A DNA stretch of 64,000 bases from positions 2,914,001 through 2,978,000 of the forward strand of contig CAWDLR010000003.1 in assembly GCA_963803125.1 (NCBI GenBank). The letters run 5' to 3'. Below the pieces are notes generated by a model, which did no database searches, was not told the DNA's origin, and saw nothing but the letters and a program-made list of their open reading frames with translations. Positions 1 to 9,383 of this stretch are shown here, piece after piece. The translations under genes were made by a program, and so were the position numbers. Each line of letters opens with the position of its first letter. Within the stretch, counting starts at the first letter, position 1. This stretch comes from G963675935 sp963803125 (lineage in GTDB: Bacteria > Planctomycetota > Planctomycetia > Pirellulales > Thermoguttaceae).

Positions 1-369
1 CGCAATGGCTTGCTACACGGTTGGTGCGCCGTTTGGGCGGCAAAAGCGTCAACGTTCGTTGCGACTTTTTGCCGGTGTTCGCGGTCTAGCGCCGCGCTTG
101 TCGGGCTTTGCGCAAGCGGTCGTGGACCGCCTTGGGGCCCCCTTTCCCATCGGAAAACAAACCCGCCTACCCGGTTCATCGCGTGCGCAGGGCCACTGTC
201 TACATGACTGTCACACGACACGTAAATTCGCTGTCAAACTGGGCAAGTCTGCGATTTGGACGAAATCGGTGCTTGATCTGACACAACAGCAGAAGAGATT
301 GCCGGAAAAGGGTCATTTTTCGGCGTGTCTCGCAAAACGTTTGAGTTGATGGGAAGGAACACCCCAATG
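1..369. other. no supported gene at left edge
   Basis: Short overlapping open frames occur on both strands, but none has a convincing start, composition or recognisable family. The region lies just downstream of the minus-strand gene that ends at 370. A distal end of a neighbouring gene from outside the window cannot be excluded. Confidence 0.4.
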
Positions 370-1815
370 TCACGGCCCGACCGGCAGCGGCAGGTCTTTC
401 GCCGCCACGTCCTTGACGCTCAAGTCGCCGTAGACCACTCGATACGTGTTTGCACCCTTGGCGTCTTTCAACTTGTACCAACACACGATGCGGTCCTTCT
501 CGCCGAGTTTGACGCCTTTGCCAAGGTAGCGGAAGCTGTCCTCCACAAAGTCGTGCGTTACCCGGAAGAAGGTTGCCCGTGGCCGGAAGAAATCGAACGG
601 GGTGCCCATCGGTTGATGGCGTAGAGACATAGCTAGGTACTTCTTCTCGATAGCTGTCTGTTGGCTGGCCGGCTTACCTAGGGCAGCATTTTCCTTGTCA
701 AGTTTATAGTAAGCCGGAAACGCCTCGTCGGGAAACGCACGGTCGTTGAATTCGACGAACGCTCCAAGGTAATCAAGCATTTCTTGTTCGGTGACATGGG
801 ACGCGCTCTCGTGTTTCACACTGTACCCTTCGGGTGCCTTCAAACTGAAGAGCGAGTCGTCCACTTTGGCGTCGAGCACAATGTCGCGCAACATCGTGCC
901 CATTAGCGACCATCTGCGCGGGTCCGGATCCTTTCTCACCGGATTGTTGCCGATGGGGTCCTTCTCCGGATTGTAGAAGTCGCCGTCAGGGCCGTTGAAA
1001 TTGATCGCGACTAAGCGCTTACTCTTTGCATCAATCCAGAAGTCTTGGCTCCGATAGCGATCGTTGTTTTCATCACGCACAGTGCTGCGAAAGATGTTTA
1101 CCACATTTCCGGTGCTCAGCGTCCGTCGCTCAACCCATTCAAGATTGCCTTCCCGCAAAATCTTCAAGAATTGCCCGAACGGAGCGCCCTTGAAGTGGCT
1201 GGCAGGCATGGGGTCTCGATCCGTGATGGTGGCCCGCTTCTTTTCCGGATACAACTCGATACAGCGACCGCGAACTCCGTCCTCGATCGTTACGATTTCG
1301 TACGATTGAGCCGCTCCAGCCCACCACCCGCCTCTTAGCACCGATCGGGATAGCCCGGGCGATCGGTAGGTGTAAAACGTCGGCTTCTTATCGAGCCATG
1401 TTGCCTTGCCGTCTCGACTTGTAGCGTGCGAGTAGTCGATGCTTGTCCAGGTGATAGTTGGAGCGTTTTCAATTTGGTTGGCGATAAACTCGAAAGTTGC
1501 CCCAAATGCTGCCGCCCCTGGCTCCGTCACCGCTGGATGAAAAAGCGAGGTGCCCAGCCAAGCGCAGATTGCGGCGGCCGTTGTCACCGCCAACAAGATG
1601 ACGCGTTGCATGTATTTTCTCCTTTGGGATAAGACGCCGATCCGTTGCGGATTGAGCCATGCGAGTGCCGAAGGGTATCGTTGACGCCAATCGTCGATAT
1701 CGACCGTTGGCGGTGGGACAGCAAGAACTGCGTCTACGGCATTACTTAGCACGCCTTGCAGTTCGTCGGAACTAGGGAAAGCATCAAGGTCTATTTCGTT
1801 CATGACACACCTCAT
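370..1815 (-). CDS. membrane-anchored partner of ECF sigma factor (function unknown)
   Basis: A 481-residue protein encoded directly after the ECF sigma factor; its ATG overlaps the sigma stop codon in an ATGA, so the two are translationally coupled. About 70 cytoplasmic residues are followed by one hydrophobic segment (about residues 71-89) and a large extracytoplasmic domain. The topology matches the anti-sigma-type partners commonly fused or linked to planctomycetal ECF sigma factors, but no zinc anti-sigma HxxxCxxC motif is visible in the N-terminus. A second ATG four codons in (MNEID) is an alternative start. The outer domain may be LolA-like or a sensor; I do not recognise it. The role in sequestering the sigma factor is inferred from position and topology only. 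Confidence 0.7.
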   Translation of the reverse strand: MRCVMNEIDLDAFPSSDELQGVLSNAVDAVLAVPPPTVDIDDWRQRYPSALAWLNPQRIGVLSQRRKYMQRVILLAVTTAAAICAWLGTSLFHPAVTEPGAAAFGATFEFIANQIENAPTITWTSIDYSHATSRDGKATWLDKKPTFYTYRSPGLSRSVLRGGWWAGAAQSYEIVTIEDGVRGRCIELYPEKKRATITDRDPMPASHFKGAPFGQFLKILREGNLEWVERRTLSTGNVVNIFRSTVRDENNDRYRSQDFWIDAKSKRLVAINFNGPDGDFYNPEKDPIGNNPVRKDPDPRRWSLMGTMLRDIVLDAKVDDSLFSLKAPEGYSVKHESASHVTEQEMLDYLGAFVEFNDRAFPDEAFPAYYKLDKENAALGKPASQQTAIEKKYLAMSLRHQPMGTPFDFFRPRATFFRVTHDFVEDSFRYLGKGVKLGEKDRIVCWYKLKDAKGANTYRVVYGDLSVKDVAAKDLPLPVGP

Positions 1816-2333
1816 GGGTTTCGTTCGGTTAACAGACTTTCCAATCGTGACCTTGCCTGCGACAAGGCTGTGGACGTTGCTGTGGCGGAAATGCCCAACG
1901 CTTTACTAATCTCGCGATAGGAAAGTTTCTCGAAGTATCGCAAACAAAAGACTTCCGCCTCACGTGGCGTAAGCTCCGCGAGAGCCTCTCGAAGTCGAGT
2001 CTCCAGTTCATGGCTGATGGCAATCGCGGGAGGATCGCCCCCGGTCGCCGTAAGCCGCGTAGGATCTAAGGATTTCATGGCCCGACGACGATGCAAGGCA
2101 TTGAGTGATCTACAGATCGTTATTCTCCGCAGCATGGCTCCCCACGATATCACCGGCGTCCCGTTGGATCGTTGGTGTGCTTCGGTGAACACCTCCTGCG
2201 CAACATCCTCGGCATCGTCGGCGTGACCAAGAATATGCCATGCTGTGCCAAACACCATCGTCCAATGTTCGCGAACAAGGACATCCCAATCGACCATGTC
2301 AGTCCTCACGTAGCGGTTAACCGTCTCTGCCAA
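1812..2333 (-). CDS. ECF-family RNA polymerase sigma factor
   Basis: A 173-residue sigma-70 family protein of ECF size. Region 2 lies near residues 20-65 and contains the acidic DDAEDVAQEVF motif that contacts core RNA polymerase. Region 4 lies near 121-168 (LTPREAEVF...YREISKALGIS), a helix-turn-helix for the -35 element. The linker is short and there is no C-terminal extension. It probably directs transcription of a small regulon in response to an envelope signal relayed by the overlapping membrane partner. Upstream the gene faces a non-coding stretch that should hold its own promoter; I see no clear ECF-type -35 AAC motif to prove autoregulation. The family call is firm, the regulon unknown. 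Confidence 0.9.
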   Translation of the reverse strand: MAETVNRYVRTDMVDWDVLVREHWTMVFGTAWHILGHADDAEDVAQEVFTEAHQRSNGTPVISWGAMLRRITICRSLNALHRRRAMKSLDPTRLTATGGDPPAIAISHELETRLREALAELTPREAEVFCLRYFEKLSYREISKALGISATATSTALSQARSRLESLLTERNP

Positions 2334-2870
2334 TATGTCAAAGCCGAACGGGAAATGTCAGCAGACAGGATCGTGGATTCGCCACAATCTCACAGGTGAC
2401 AGTGATACTGCCCCCTAACATTAGTGGTGCCGAGCGAAGACCGGCCATTCGGCAGAGTGTCATAGATCACGACGGGCTGTAGATTGCCATCGCCAAGTTG
2501 GTCAACTCGTGGATGAACCTGAGTACCGAAAATGGTTCCATTTCCGGCGTCCAGCCGATCATCCCCCCTCCACCTGGCTTTCCCGCAGGAGACAGTCTCG
2601 AATTGCCATCAGCGAATTCAAACGGCCGAAAAGCCGTGGCGCATGTGGGTTCCTCGGACGCCTTCCGCTCCCTTAGCGGTCGGGTCGATGCCGACTGAGT
2701 CTCGGCGTGCTTGGTAGGCTACCCCACTCGCATTTCGGTAGAATAGCGGCTTCGGGACGGCCGCGGGCTGTTGCAACAGCCCCGGCCTTCAATACGGACC
2801 CCGGCGGCGACGCCCTTCTGCCTTTCGTGCGGCGTCGCCGGGTCCGGCCCGACCAGCGAAAGACAGAATC
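2334..2870. other. intergenic region without supported gene
   Basis: The stretch separates the minus-strand sigma factor operon from a plus-strand hypothetical pair and probably contains both promoters. Short open frames here have arginine-rich, shadow-like composition. No hairpin or repeat of the families seen elsewhere in the window was noticed. Confidence 0.4.
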
Positions 2871-3210
2871 ATGGCGGACACATTCTGTTGGGGGCCAATC
2901 GACGGACGCCCCGGAACTCGTCGAAATCTTGAAGGCCCTGTCAAGGCATCGGCAGAAGGCGTGGGAACGGGCCTTCGGCGATGAGTCCTTCGCCACGAAT
3001 TGCAGCAATCTTGAAAAGGCCAAGAATGAGTTCTTGAAAGCGGTGAGGGCGGACGACTGCAAGACCGCCGGGGATCTGCTCTGCCGTTTTGTCGATGCGG
3101 CCCACGTTAAATGCTCTGAAGAATCTCGCCGGCAGATGCTTGCCGATCTGGCGAGCATCATGGAGGCGCGGCGCGCGCGTGCGCTTCAGGCAACGCAGAG
3201 TTTAACGTAG
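2871..3210 (+). CDS. hypothetical protein, start and frame uncertain
   Basis: The convincing protein part begins at ELVEILKALSRHRQ (from about 2914) and runs for roughly 100 mostly helical residues to the stop at 3210. The ATG at 2871 (MADTFCWGPIDGRP) lies in a different frame. Removing one C from the CCCC run at 2909-2912 would join MADTFCWGPIDGRP directly to ELVEILKAL. I therefore suspect a one-base surplus here, in line with several other frame disruptions in this window. Without it, the downstream frame is open upstream to 2707 but reads as low-quality sequence. No family is recognised. The next gene starts 23 bases on, so the two are probably one unit, possibly even one gene. Confidence 0.45.
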
Positions 3211-3233
3211 CGCCCTCCGAACTAGGCCCCGAG

Positions 3234-4586
3234 GTGGAGGAGGCTTTCGCTGAATGGAGCGGGATCGACCCGAAAGAATCGGCGGCCTGGTGGCACCACC
3301 CCTTGCGATGGCTGTGCAGGGAAGTGGAAGAACGGCTGGGAATCGAGCGTGAGGATTTGGAAATCGCGGCTTACCGGCTTACTTCGGAGCTTGGCCTGCG
3401 GGGAATGGGGCCACTGATCGCACCGGATGGCACGCCCGATGATGATGATAAGGGCCAACCTGACTGGCTCTGGATGCTACCAAAGTTCAAGGAACTCGAT
3501 CGAGATGGGACAACAGCCCGGTTGTGGCAAGGGCTGTTGGAGAAGTTCTCGGCGGTGCTGGTCGAGGCAAAGCTGGCGCCGGTCGCCGGCGCGACGTTGT
3601 CGACCGCCACGGCGGAGCAAAACGAAAGGAACGGTTGGGCTGGCTCCGGCGGACCGGCACCGAAAGGCGAGATCATGGCGACGCAAGAGCCAGCCCCTGT
3701 CGATCCGCAGGATGATCGCACTTTTTCAATTGTACGCGGCCAAACGGGTGGGATCGTGTTTTTACCTTCCGAGTCGTCTGACGCGCCGGAAACGATGCCA
3801 GCGGACGTGTACTTCGCTTGGATGGAGAAGGTTTCCCCGTTGAAAGTCTGTCGCCAGCCCTTGCCAGAAGCTGTAGCGGTTTGGCTGGAGCTCGTTTTGG
3901 ATTGCGTAAAGAACTTCCCGAGGAACTACTGCATTCAGACTCTAAGGCGTTTGGGTGAAAGGTTCCCTCGGATTCTCGACATCCGGAAGGACGTTCTAAA
4001 GAGGCGCGACGAATTTGCCGTCTGTGCGCTAGGTCCAGTCAATCTGGGTCAACAGTACTACTCTTCCGCCCACGAGGCGATCGTCGAACTGGCGCACACG
4101 TTCTATCGACAGTTAGTCCCGGAATTCGTCAACTTTAGCCATGCCCCGAAGGCACTGGCGCGCCATTTGGATCGAGTCCGAGCGTACCTCTGCAATCTTC
4201 CCGAATCGTTGTCGGAACAGATTCGCGCTGCAAAAGCGCAGCTTGCCCGTGAGCGGGAGTTGTTGGCCAAGTTGAAAGACGCGGACGATGACAAGACCCC
4301 GTGGTGTCACTCTCACGATGAACCAAAGCCGGAACGGTTTTGCTGTGGTCCCCTTACAGGTACGGCCGACGATCTCGACGCGGCCACCTGCCAGCGGAAG
4401 AATCCAGACCCCAACCATCGACAGCTAAAGCGGCGTGGCACCGATGGTCACTTCTGGATAGTCAAGCTCCGGCGAACCTGTTTTGAAGTGTGGTTTCGTG
4501 ACGATGGCAGTTACAGAACGGCGGCGCGGCGGCTTGAGGTTTCGCGGACCGCAGTTGCCAATTCCAGGCAGCGAGCGTCCGAATAG
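3234..4586 (+). CDS. hypothetical protein (450 aa), planctomycete-type
   Basis: I do not recognise the family. The GTG at 3234 (VEEAFAEWSG) is the likeliest start because it is the first start codon after the upstream stop; the frame is open further upstream but without a start. The protein seems to have three parts: an N-terminal acidic helical part (about 1-110), a low-complexity linker containing the methionine of MATQEPAPV (about residue 147, a possible start of a second protein), and a mostly helical region. The C-terminus (about 380-450) has CCGPL...RQLKRRG...FEVWF and could be a small DNA-binding or winged-helix-like fold, which is speculation. It follows the preceding hypothetical closely on the same strand. 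Confidence 0.55.
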   Translation: MEEAFAEWSGIDPKESAAWWHHPLRWLCREVEERLGIEREDLEIAAYRLTSELGLRGMGPLIAPDGTPDDDDKGQPDWLWMLPKFKELDRDGTTARLWQGLLEKFSAVLVEAKLAPVAGATLSTATAEQNERNGWAGSGGPAPKGEIMATQEPAPVDPQDDRTFSIVRGQTGGIVFLPSESSDAPETMPADVYFAWMEKVSPLKVCRQPLPEAVAVWLELVLDCVKNFPRNYCIQTLRRLGERFPRILDIRKDVLKRRDEFAVCALGPVNLGQQYYSSAHEAIVELAHTFYRQLVPEFVNFSHAPKALARHLDRVRAYLCNLPESLSEQIRAAKAQLARERELLAKLKDADDDKTPWCHSHDEPKPERFCCGPLTGTADDLDAATCQRKNPDPNHRQLKRRGTDGHFWIVKLRRTCFEVWFRDDGSYRTAARRLEVSRTAVANSRQRASE

Positions 4587-4742
4587 CCGATGGATACCTC
4601 TCAGGCCGGTTTCTGGCAAGGCCAACGAAAAATCTCGCGAACATAGCACCCGCATAGCACCGTCGCTTTACCCTACTTGCTAGGCATACATAAGACACGA
4701 AAAAAGCATTGCGTAACTTATTGCTACACAACGCTTTATAAG

Positions 4743-4824
4743 CGGAGGGCAAGGGATTCGAACCCTCAACCGGTTACCCGGCACCTGATTTCGAGTCAGG
4801 CTGCTAACCATTCGCGTACCCTCC
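4743..4824 (-). tRNA. tRNA-Ser(CGA)
   Basis: On the minus strand the acceptor stem GGAGGGT (from 4824) pairs with GCCCTCC (ending 4744), with G as discriminator at 4743. The anticodon arm CCTGA-CTCGAAA-TCAGG gives anticodon CGA, which reads UCG serine. A long variable arm (GCCGGGTAACCGGT) and a T-arm with GGTTCGAATCCC follow, as expected for a class II serine tRNA. The terminal CCA is not encoded. The D-arm is short and atypical but acceptable. Confidence 0.9.
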
Positions 4825-4910
4825 GGGCAGCGTCTCGTAATATAACTCGCCGTCACGACGGGGACAAGGAGACGGCCTGAATTCGCTGGGCCGACCGGTC
4901 TTTTCCTATA

Positions 4911-5025
4911 GGAGGCGTCTCCTGCCGCCGATTCCGCCGCCACAAACCCACGGCTGCCACCAACCGTCATCAGGAGACGTCTCCTGCCGCGCCCGGAACA
5001 AGATCGGCGTCGGGAGACGCCTCCC
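4911..5025. repeat. cluster of GGAGRCGNCTCC palindromic repeats
   Basis: Three related units occur at about 4911-4927 (GGAGGCGTCTCCTGCCG), 4973-4988 (GGAGACGTCTCCTGCC) and 5011-5025 (CGGGAGACGCCTCCC, other orientation). The same sequence family forms a long hairpin at 49208-49276, so this is a dispersed intergenic repeat rather than a local operator. It lies in the gene-free stretch 4825-5409; the remainder of that stretch holds nothing recognisable. Confidence 0.65.
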
Positions 5026-5409
5026 ACAATTCGCACCCTGGGCAACCGGTCTGCTTTACCGGAATTCGATCGTGGTGGCGGCTAACCGTTGGTAGAATCG
5101 GTGTTGTCGGCGTTTTCGGGCTTCGACAGAGAGCGGTCGTAACGGCGATGGCTGTGAGGCGGTCTCTGCGGTTTCGCGGGAATGGCCCTGATCTGTCGCC
5201 CGCCGCAAATTGTTTTGGCCGGCCCGCTTAGGAACGCCGATACCGTCCCTGACGATTGGCCCTGCCACGCGACGCCGACTCGGTCCAGCGCGGCAGGCGG
5301 CGCGGCGACAAAGCACCGGCGGCAGCCGGTCGCCGCGGACACCGTGGGCGTGCAGCGGCTGCCGACGTCGAACAACGGGATCGGGACAGACAACAAGGAA
5401 CAAGAGCCG

Positions 5410-5712
5410 ATGGATAAAGACACTTTTCGCGTAGTCACTCGTGGGGCCGACGGCCAGATTCGCATCCGGGACTATGACTCGCAGGAGGCGCTCTTGAAAC
5501 GGCACTGTCAAGTGGGCGTGGACGATTGCAGCACCGACCTGGGGCTGCGCGGCCGGCCGGTGTTCCGCGGCCTGATCGGGCCGATGCCGGAGGGGCAAAA
5601 CGTCGTTCGCTACGAATCGCCCGAGGTCTTTGAAACGTTGACGAAGGATTGGAGCTGCGCCAAGACGCCACGGCGGCGTTCGCGCAATTCTTCGCCTGCA
5701 CCTACGATGTAA
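5410..5712 (+). CDS. hypothetical protein (100 aa)
   Basis: The ATG at 5410 (MDKDTFRVVTRGADG) follows an AAGGAA-like ribosome site and starts a well-composed reading frame up to about residue 80. After that the frame becomes arginine- and serine-rich (AKTPRRRSRNSSPAPTM), which is typical of an out-of-frame tail. In another frame the same DNA reads ELRQDATAAFAQFFACTYDV, which looks like true protein. One missing base near 5648 would connect the two, so the real C-terminus may differ. No family is recognised. It lies 118 bases upstream of the Trm112-like gene on the same strand. Confidence 0.5.
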   Translation: MDKDTFRVVTRGADGQIRIRDYDSQEALLKRHCQVGVDDCSTDLGLRGRPVFRGLIGPMPEGQNVVRYESPEVFETLTKDWSCAKTPRRRSRNSSPAPTM

Positions 5713-5830
5713 GCGGTTGTCCAGGAGTGATCTTGGAGGTTGCGACAACCCGCCCTCACCTCCGGCCCGTCTCCCGCTTGCGGGAGAGGCGAGTAGTACT
5801 TGGACAATCGCTGAGCAGACCAACAAGCCG

Positions 5831-6088
5831 ATGATCGAAAAAGAGCTGCTGGCGGTTCTCGTTTGTCCCACCGATCACACTCCTTTGACAATCGCCGATG
5901 AGCAGGTGATTGCCCGGGTCAACCGCGCGATCGCGGCCGGCCGGGTCAAGAATCGGGCGGGCCGGCCGGTGGAGCAGGCGGTTGACGGTGGTCTGCTGCG
6001 GGCCGACAACACCCTGCTCTACCCAATCCGCGATGGCATACCGGTCTTGCTGCCGGACGAAGCCATTTCGCTGGCGGAAATCGGCTAG
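5831..6088 (+). CDS. Trm112/YcaR-like small protein
   Basis: An 85-residue protein resembling the Trm112p/UPF0434 (YcaR) family: N-terminal LLAVLVCPTDHTPL and C-terminal LLYPIRDGIPVLLPDEAI match the family signature (YPIRDGIPVLL is the diagnostic segment). Trm112-type proteins act as activating partners of methyltransferases or as small zinc-ribbon proteins. This copy has only one cysteine in the first knuckle and no second CxxC, so metal binding is doubtful. A longer variable middle region (about residues 25-60) is usual in planctomycetal homologues. The ATG at 5831 is chosen because the upstream extension reads as non-coding repeat. Confidence 0.8.
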   Translation: MIEKELLAVLVCPTDHTPLTIADEQVIARVNRAIAAGRVKNRAGRPVEQAVDGGLLRADNTLLYPIRDGIPVLLPDEAISLAEIG

Positions 6089-6119
6089 TGTCTCAACCAG
6101 GCTCGATTGACGCCCCCCG

Positions 6120-6186
6120 CGTAGGTTATGCTTCAGCATAACAATCGTGCACCAGTAGTTTCCGTTATGCTGAAGCATAACCTACG
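6120..6186. repeat. nested palindromic repeat (GTTATGCT family, copy 1)
   Basis: A perfect 23-bp inverted repeat: 6120-6142 pairs with 6164-6186 around a 21-base centre. Each arm contains GTTATGCTxxAGCATAAC, itself a palindrome, so the element can fold either as one long hairpin or as two small ones. A second copy lies at 13534-13603 with coordinated changes in the loops. It sits in the gap after the Trm112-like gene; the rest of 6089-6457 holds only the leader of the exporter gene. Confidence 0.85.
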
Positions 6187-6457
6187 GCCGAAAGCTGACC
6201 GCTGAACGTCAAGCTGGGCTTCTTTGTTCCGCACAGCGTAACTCATGGCGGCAGCCCGGGTTGCAGCGGCTGGTTCTCGTGGAATTGCCCTTGGTGGTTT
6301 GCGGGAGTCCTGTTAAAATAGTGCCGCACCCCTTGGCAGAAGAAGGGGGGAGATCAGGTCTGTGCGCGCACCGCACGGCGGACCGAATTTCGCTCCTTCT
6401 CCGGACGGCATGACGTCGCCCGCGGCGGGGGCTGATTTTTCGCCGAGAAGGACATAC

Positions 6458-9316
6458 ATGGCCTGGGAACGGACGCCACGGGTGGATTCTTCATGGATGT
6501 CGGCCCCTCTGGAGCGGTTCACCCGGCTGGTGATCCGTTTTCCGGCTGCTACGTTGCTGCTGGCGGGGATTGCCGCCGCGGCAGCGATGTGGCTGACCGC
6601 GACGCATCTGGGATTCCGCACCAGCCGCGCCGAGTTGCTTAGCCCCAAAAGCGATTACAACCGGCGTTGGCTCGCCTATACCAAGGAGTTCGGCAACAAG
6701 GAGGACGTGGTCGTCGTTGTCGAGGGGCAACGCCGCGAGCAGATAGTTCCTGCGCTGGACGATGTCTGCCGCATGCTGGCCGGGCGTAAGGACCTGTTTG
6801 GGGCGGTGCTGCACCAGACCGACGCCCCTAAACTCCGCAGCAAGGGGCTCTACTATCTTGACATCGAGTCCCCCGACGCAAGGGAACTCGATCTGACCAA
6901 AATCGACGCGCTTCTGGACAAAGCGGCGCCGCTTCTTCAGGGCAAATGGTCGGCACTCAGTCTGGGCAACATGACCCGCTGGATGGGCTCGGCGATCGGC
7001 GGCGGCGCAGAGGCGGAGCGGCGGCAGATGCTCGAGCAGATGCAGAGCGAACTGCCGCGGGCAATCGAGGGATTCAAGGCGGCGATCAGCCAGCGCGGCA
7101 CCGAGCAGTCGGCCGCCACGGCCGGCAACGCCGGCTCACAGCCTGGCAGCCCGGCATCCGCCCCTGCTTGCGGTCTGGGGGCATCTTCAATGTTTCCCTG
7201 GCCGGAGATGGCGCTGTCGAAGACGCTGGCGGCGCAGTCGGCCGCCACCCGCCTGATTTCGACGGACGGCCGGACCGGTTTCGTGCTGCTGCGGCTGCTG
7301 GAAGAGGACAAGCAGAGCTTCGCCCAGAATGACGAATCGATCAAGGTTTTGCGGCAATTGACCGCGGAGGTGCGGTCGCGCCATGCGGGGACGAAGATCG
7401 GTCTGACGGGGCTGCCGATCATCGAACACGACGAGATGCAATCGAGCGAAAAGTCGATGTCGGCCGCCACATTCTTGTCGTTTGCCGGCGTGCTGGCGGT
7501 GATCATCGTCGCCTTTGGCGGATTTCGTCACGGCGTGATCGCAATGACGGCGCTGGTGGTCGGGATGATCTGGGCGTGTGGATGCGTGGCGCTGACGATC
7601 GGGCACGTCAACGTCTTGAGCATCGCCTTCGGCTCGATTTTGTTCGGACTGGGGATCGACTACGGCATCTACTACGTTGCCCGATACCTGCAATTGCGGC
7701 GGGACACCGAATCGACGAGCGACGCCTTGGCGGCGACGGTCGCCAGCACCGGGCCAGGCGTTTTGACGGGGGCGCTGACCTCGGCGATCGCCTTTTTTGC
7801 CGCGGGTTTCACCGAGTTTCCCGGCGTCGCGCAGCTCGGCGTGATCGCCGGCGGCGGCGTGCTGCTCTGCTGGCTTGCACAGACGACGGTGCTGCCGGCA
7901 ATGATCCGGCTGGTGGATGCCGACGGGGCGATGAAGAACCTGCCCGAGCCGCTGAACTTGCGGTTCTGGTTGCGGCCGCTGTTCGCCTATCCGCGGCTGA
8001 CGTTGTTGGCGGCCGTCGTCTGCACGGCGGCCACGGCGGTCGGCGTGCATTATCTCTGGTACGATTACAACCTGCTGAACCTGCAACCGGTGGGGCTGGA
8101 GAGCGTCGCGCTGGAGCACAAGCTCTTCCAGCAAACCAACCACAGCGCCTGGTTTGCGCTGTCGATTGCCAATACGCCCGAGGAAGTGCTGGCGAAGCGC
8201 AACGAGTTTCTGAAGCTGGCGTCGGTCGAGCGGGTGGAGGACGTGGTGTCGAAACTGCCCTGCGATTGCCGGCGGAAGCAGCCGATCATCGAACGGATCC
8301 ATCAGAAGCTGGCGAACCTTCCCCAGGAAGTGCCGCAGATTCCGGTCACGCCGCTGGCCGATCTCGACCGCATGCTTGCCGCGGCGCAGACGATGCTGCT
8401 GTCGATGCCGGAAGCGGCGCAGGCGACCGACGGTTTGCGGCAGTTGCGGGAGATGCTGCGGTCGATTCCGCCGGAGGAGTACGAACGCCGCATTCGCGAA
8501 TACCAGCAGAGTATGGCCGCCGATCTGCTCGGGCGGCTGCGGACGCTTCAGGCGGCCTCGACGCCGGATCTGCCCGAGGTGAGCGACTTGCCGGAGAGCG
8601 TGGTCTCGCGTTTTGTGGGCAAGTCGGGCCGCTACCTGATGCAGGTCTACAGCAAGGCGAACATCTGGGAAGTCGGGCCGATGGGGCAATTCGTCAAGGA
8701 CGTGCGGAAGGTGGATCGCGAGGCCACCGGCAATCCGCTGCAAGTCTACGAGGCCTCGTGGCAGATGAAGCGGAGCTTCGAGGAGGCCGCCGTCTACGCC
8801 CTGCTGATGATCGTGCCCACGGTATTGATCGATTTCCGCCGGCTCAACCACACGCTGCTGGCGGCGCTGCCGATGGCGGTCGGGTTGCTGCAAACGCTGG
8901 GGCTAATGGGGCTGCTCGACATCCCGCTGAATCCGGCCAACATGATCGTGCTGCCGTTGACGCTGGGGATCGGCATGGAGAGCGGCATCAACCTGCTGCA
9001 CGAACTGCGCTGCCAGCGCGGACGCTACCGCGGCCCCGGCAATGCCGTGATGGTGGCCGTCGTGGTCAATTCGCTCACCACCATGGTCGGCTTCGGCGCG
9101 CTGATGATCGCCGACCATCAAGGGCTGCAAAGTCTCGGCCGCGTGCTGACGATCTCGATGGGCTGCTGCCTGCTGAGCGCGCTCTTGCTGCCGAATCTGC
9201 TCGTGCTCGGGCGGTTCAAGAACGAGGACGACGAGGAAGCCGACGGCGAGGACGGCGACGAGGGTGAGGACGAGTGGGCGTCGGACGGGGAACCGCGGCT
9301 ATCGTACGCGGCGTAG
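6458..9316 (+). CDS. MMPL/RND-family membrane exporter (HpnN-like)
   Basis: A 952-residue integral membrane transporter of the RND/MMPL superfamily, thought to use the proton gradient to move lipids or hydrophobic compounds out of the inner membrane. It shows the duplicated plan: TM1 (about 24-45) plus a large periplasmic loop, then a five-helix block from about 334 with FGLGIDYGIYYVARY, then a second periplasmic loop and a second block from about 775 with LGIGMESGINLLHELR. The tail is very acidic (DDEEADGEDGDEGEDE). I chose the ATG at 6458 because AGAAGGA precedes it at good distance; a GTG at 6362 is in frame. HpnN, the hopanoid transporter, is the nearest named group I would compare; no hopanoid genes are visible nearby. 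Confidence 0.85.
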   Translation: MAWERTPRVDSSWMSAPLERFTRLVIRFPAATLLLAGIAAAAAMWLTATHLGFRTSRAELLSPKSDYNRRWLAYTKEFGNKEDVVVVVEGQRREQIVPALDDVCRMLAGRKDLFGAVLHQTDAPKLRSKGLYYLDIESPDARELDLTKIDALLDKAAPLLQGKWSALSLGNMTRWMGSAIGGGAEAERRQMLEQMQSELPRAIEGFKAAISQRGTEQSAATAGNAGSQPGSPASAPACGLGASSMFPWPEMALSKTLAAQSAATRLISTDGRTGFVLLRLLEEDKQSFAQNDESIKVLRQLTAEVRSRHAGTKIGLTGLPIIEHDEMQSSEKSMSAATFLSFAGVLAVIIVAFGGFRHGVIAMTALVVGMIWACGCVALTIGHVNVLSIAFGSILFGLGIDYGIYYVARYLQLRRDTESTSDALAATVASTGPGVLTGALTSAIAFFAAGFTEFPGVAQLGVIAGGGVLLCWLAQTTVLPAMIRLVDADGAMKNLPEPLNLRFWLRPLFAYPRLTLLAAVVCTAATAVGVHYLWYDYNLLNLQPVGLESVALEHKLFQQTNHSAWFALSIANTPEEVLAKRNEFLKLASVERVEDVVSKLPCDCRRKQPIIERIHQKLANLPQEVPQIPVTPLADLDRMLAAAQTMLLSMPEAAQATDGLRQLREMLRSIPPEEYERRIREYQQSMAADLLGRLRTLQAASTPDLPEVSDLPESVVSRFVGKSGRYLMQVYSKANIWEVGPMGQFVKDVRKVDREATGNPLQVYEASWQMKRSFEEAAVYALLMIVPTVLIDFRRLNHTLLAALPMAVGLLQTLGLMGLLDIPLNPANMIVLPLTLGIGMESGINLLHELRCQRGRYRGPGNAVMVAVVVNSLTTMVGFGALMIADHQGLQSLGRVLTISMGCCLLSALLLPNLLVLGRFKNEDDEEADGEDGDEGEDEWASDGEPRLSYAA

Positions 9317-9328
9317 GAACGGCCTCTT

Positions 9329-9345
9329 TGCAAAACCGCAAGCGG
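9329..9345. repeat. copy of dispersed GCGAAACCGCAAGCGG motif
   Basis: The sequence TGCAAAACCGCAAGCGG lies just downstream of the exporter gene. Close copies occur at 19201-19217, 28685-28700, 33861-33876, 46471-46486, 47363-47407 and about 62786-62805, both between and inside genes. Confidence 0.6.
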
Positions 9346-9383
9346 CGATCGATGCAACCAGCTCAATACAAACCTGCGAGCGG

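Noticed and set aside
5649..5834. separate small gene starting MELRQDATAAFAQ
   Set aside because: No ribosome site; more likely the true C-terminal frame of the 5410 gene after a base error.
7187..8893. long minus-strand open frame opposite the MMPL exporter
   Set aside because: It is the GC-rich shadow of a well-supported membrane transporter; composition is rich in Arg, Gln and His with no family features.
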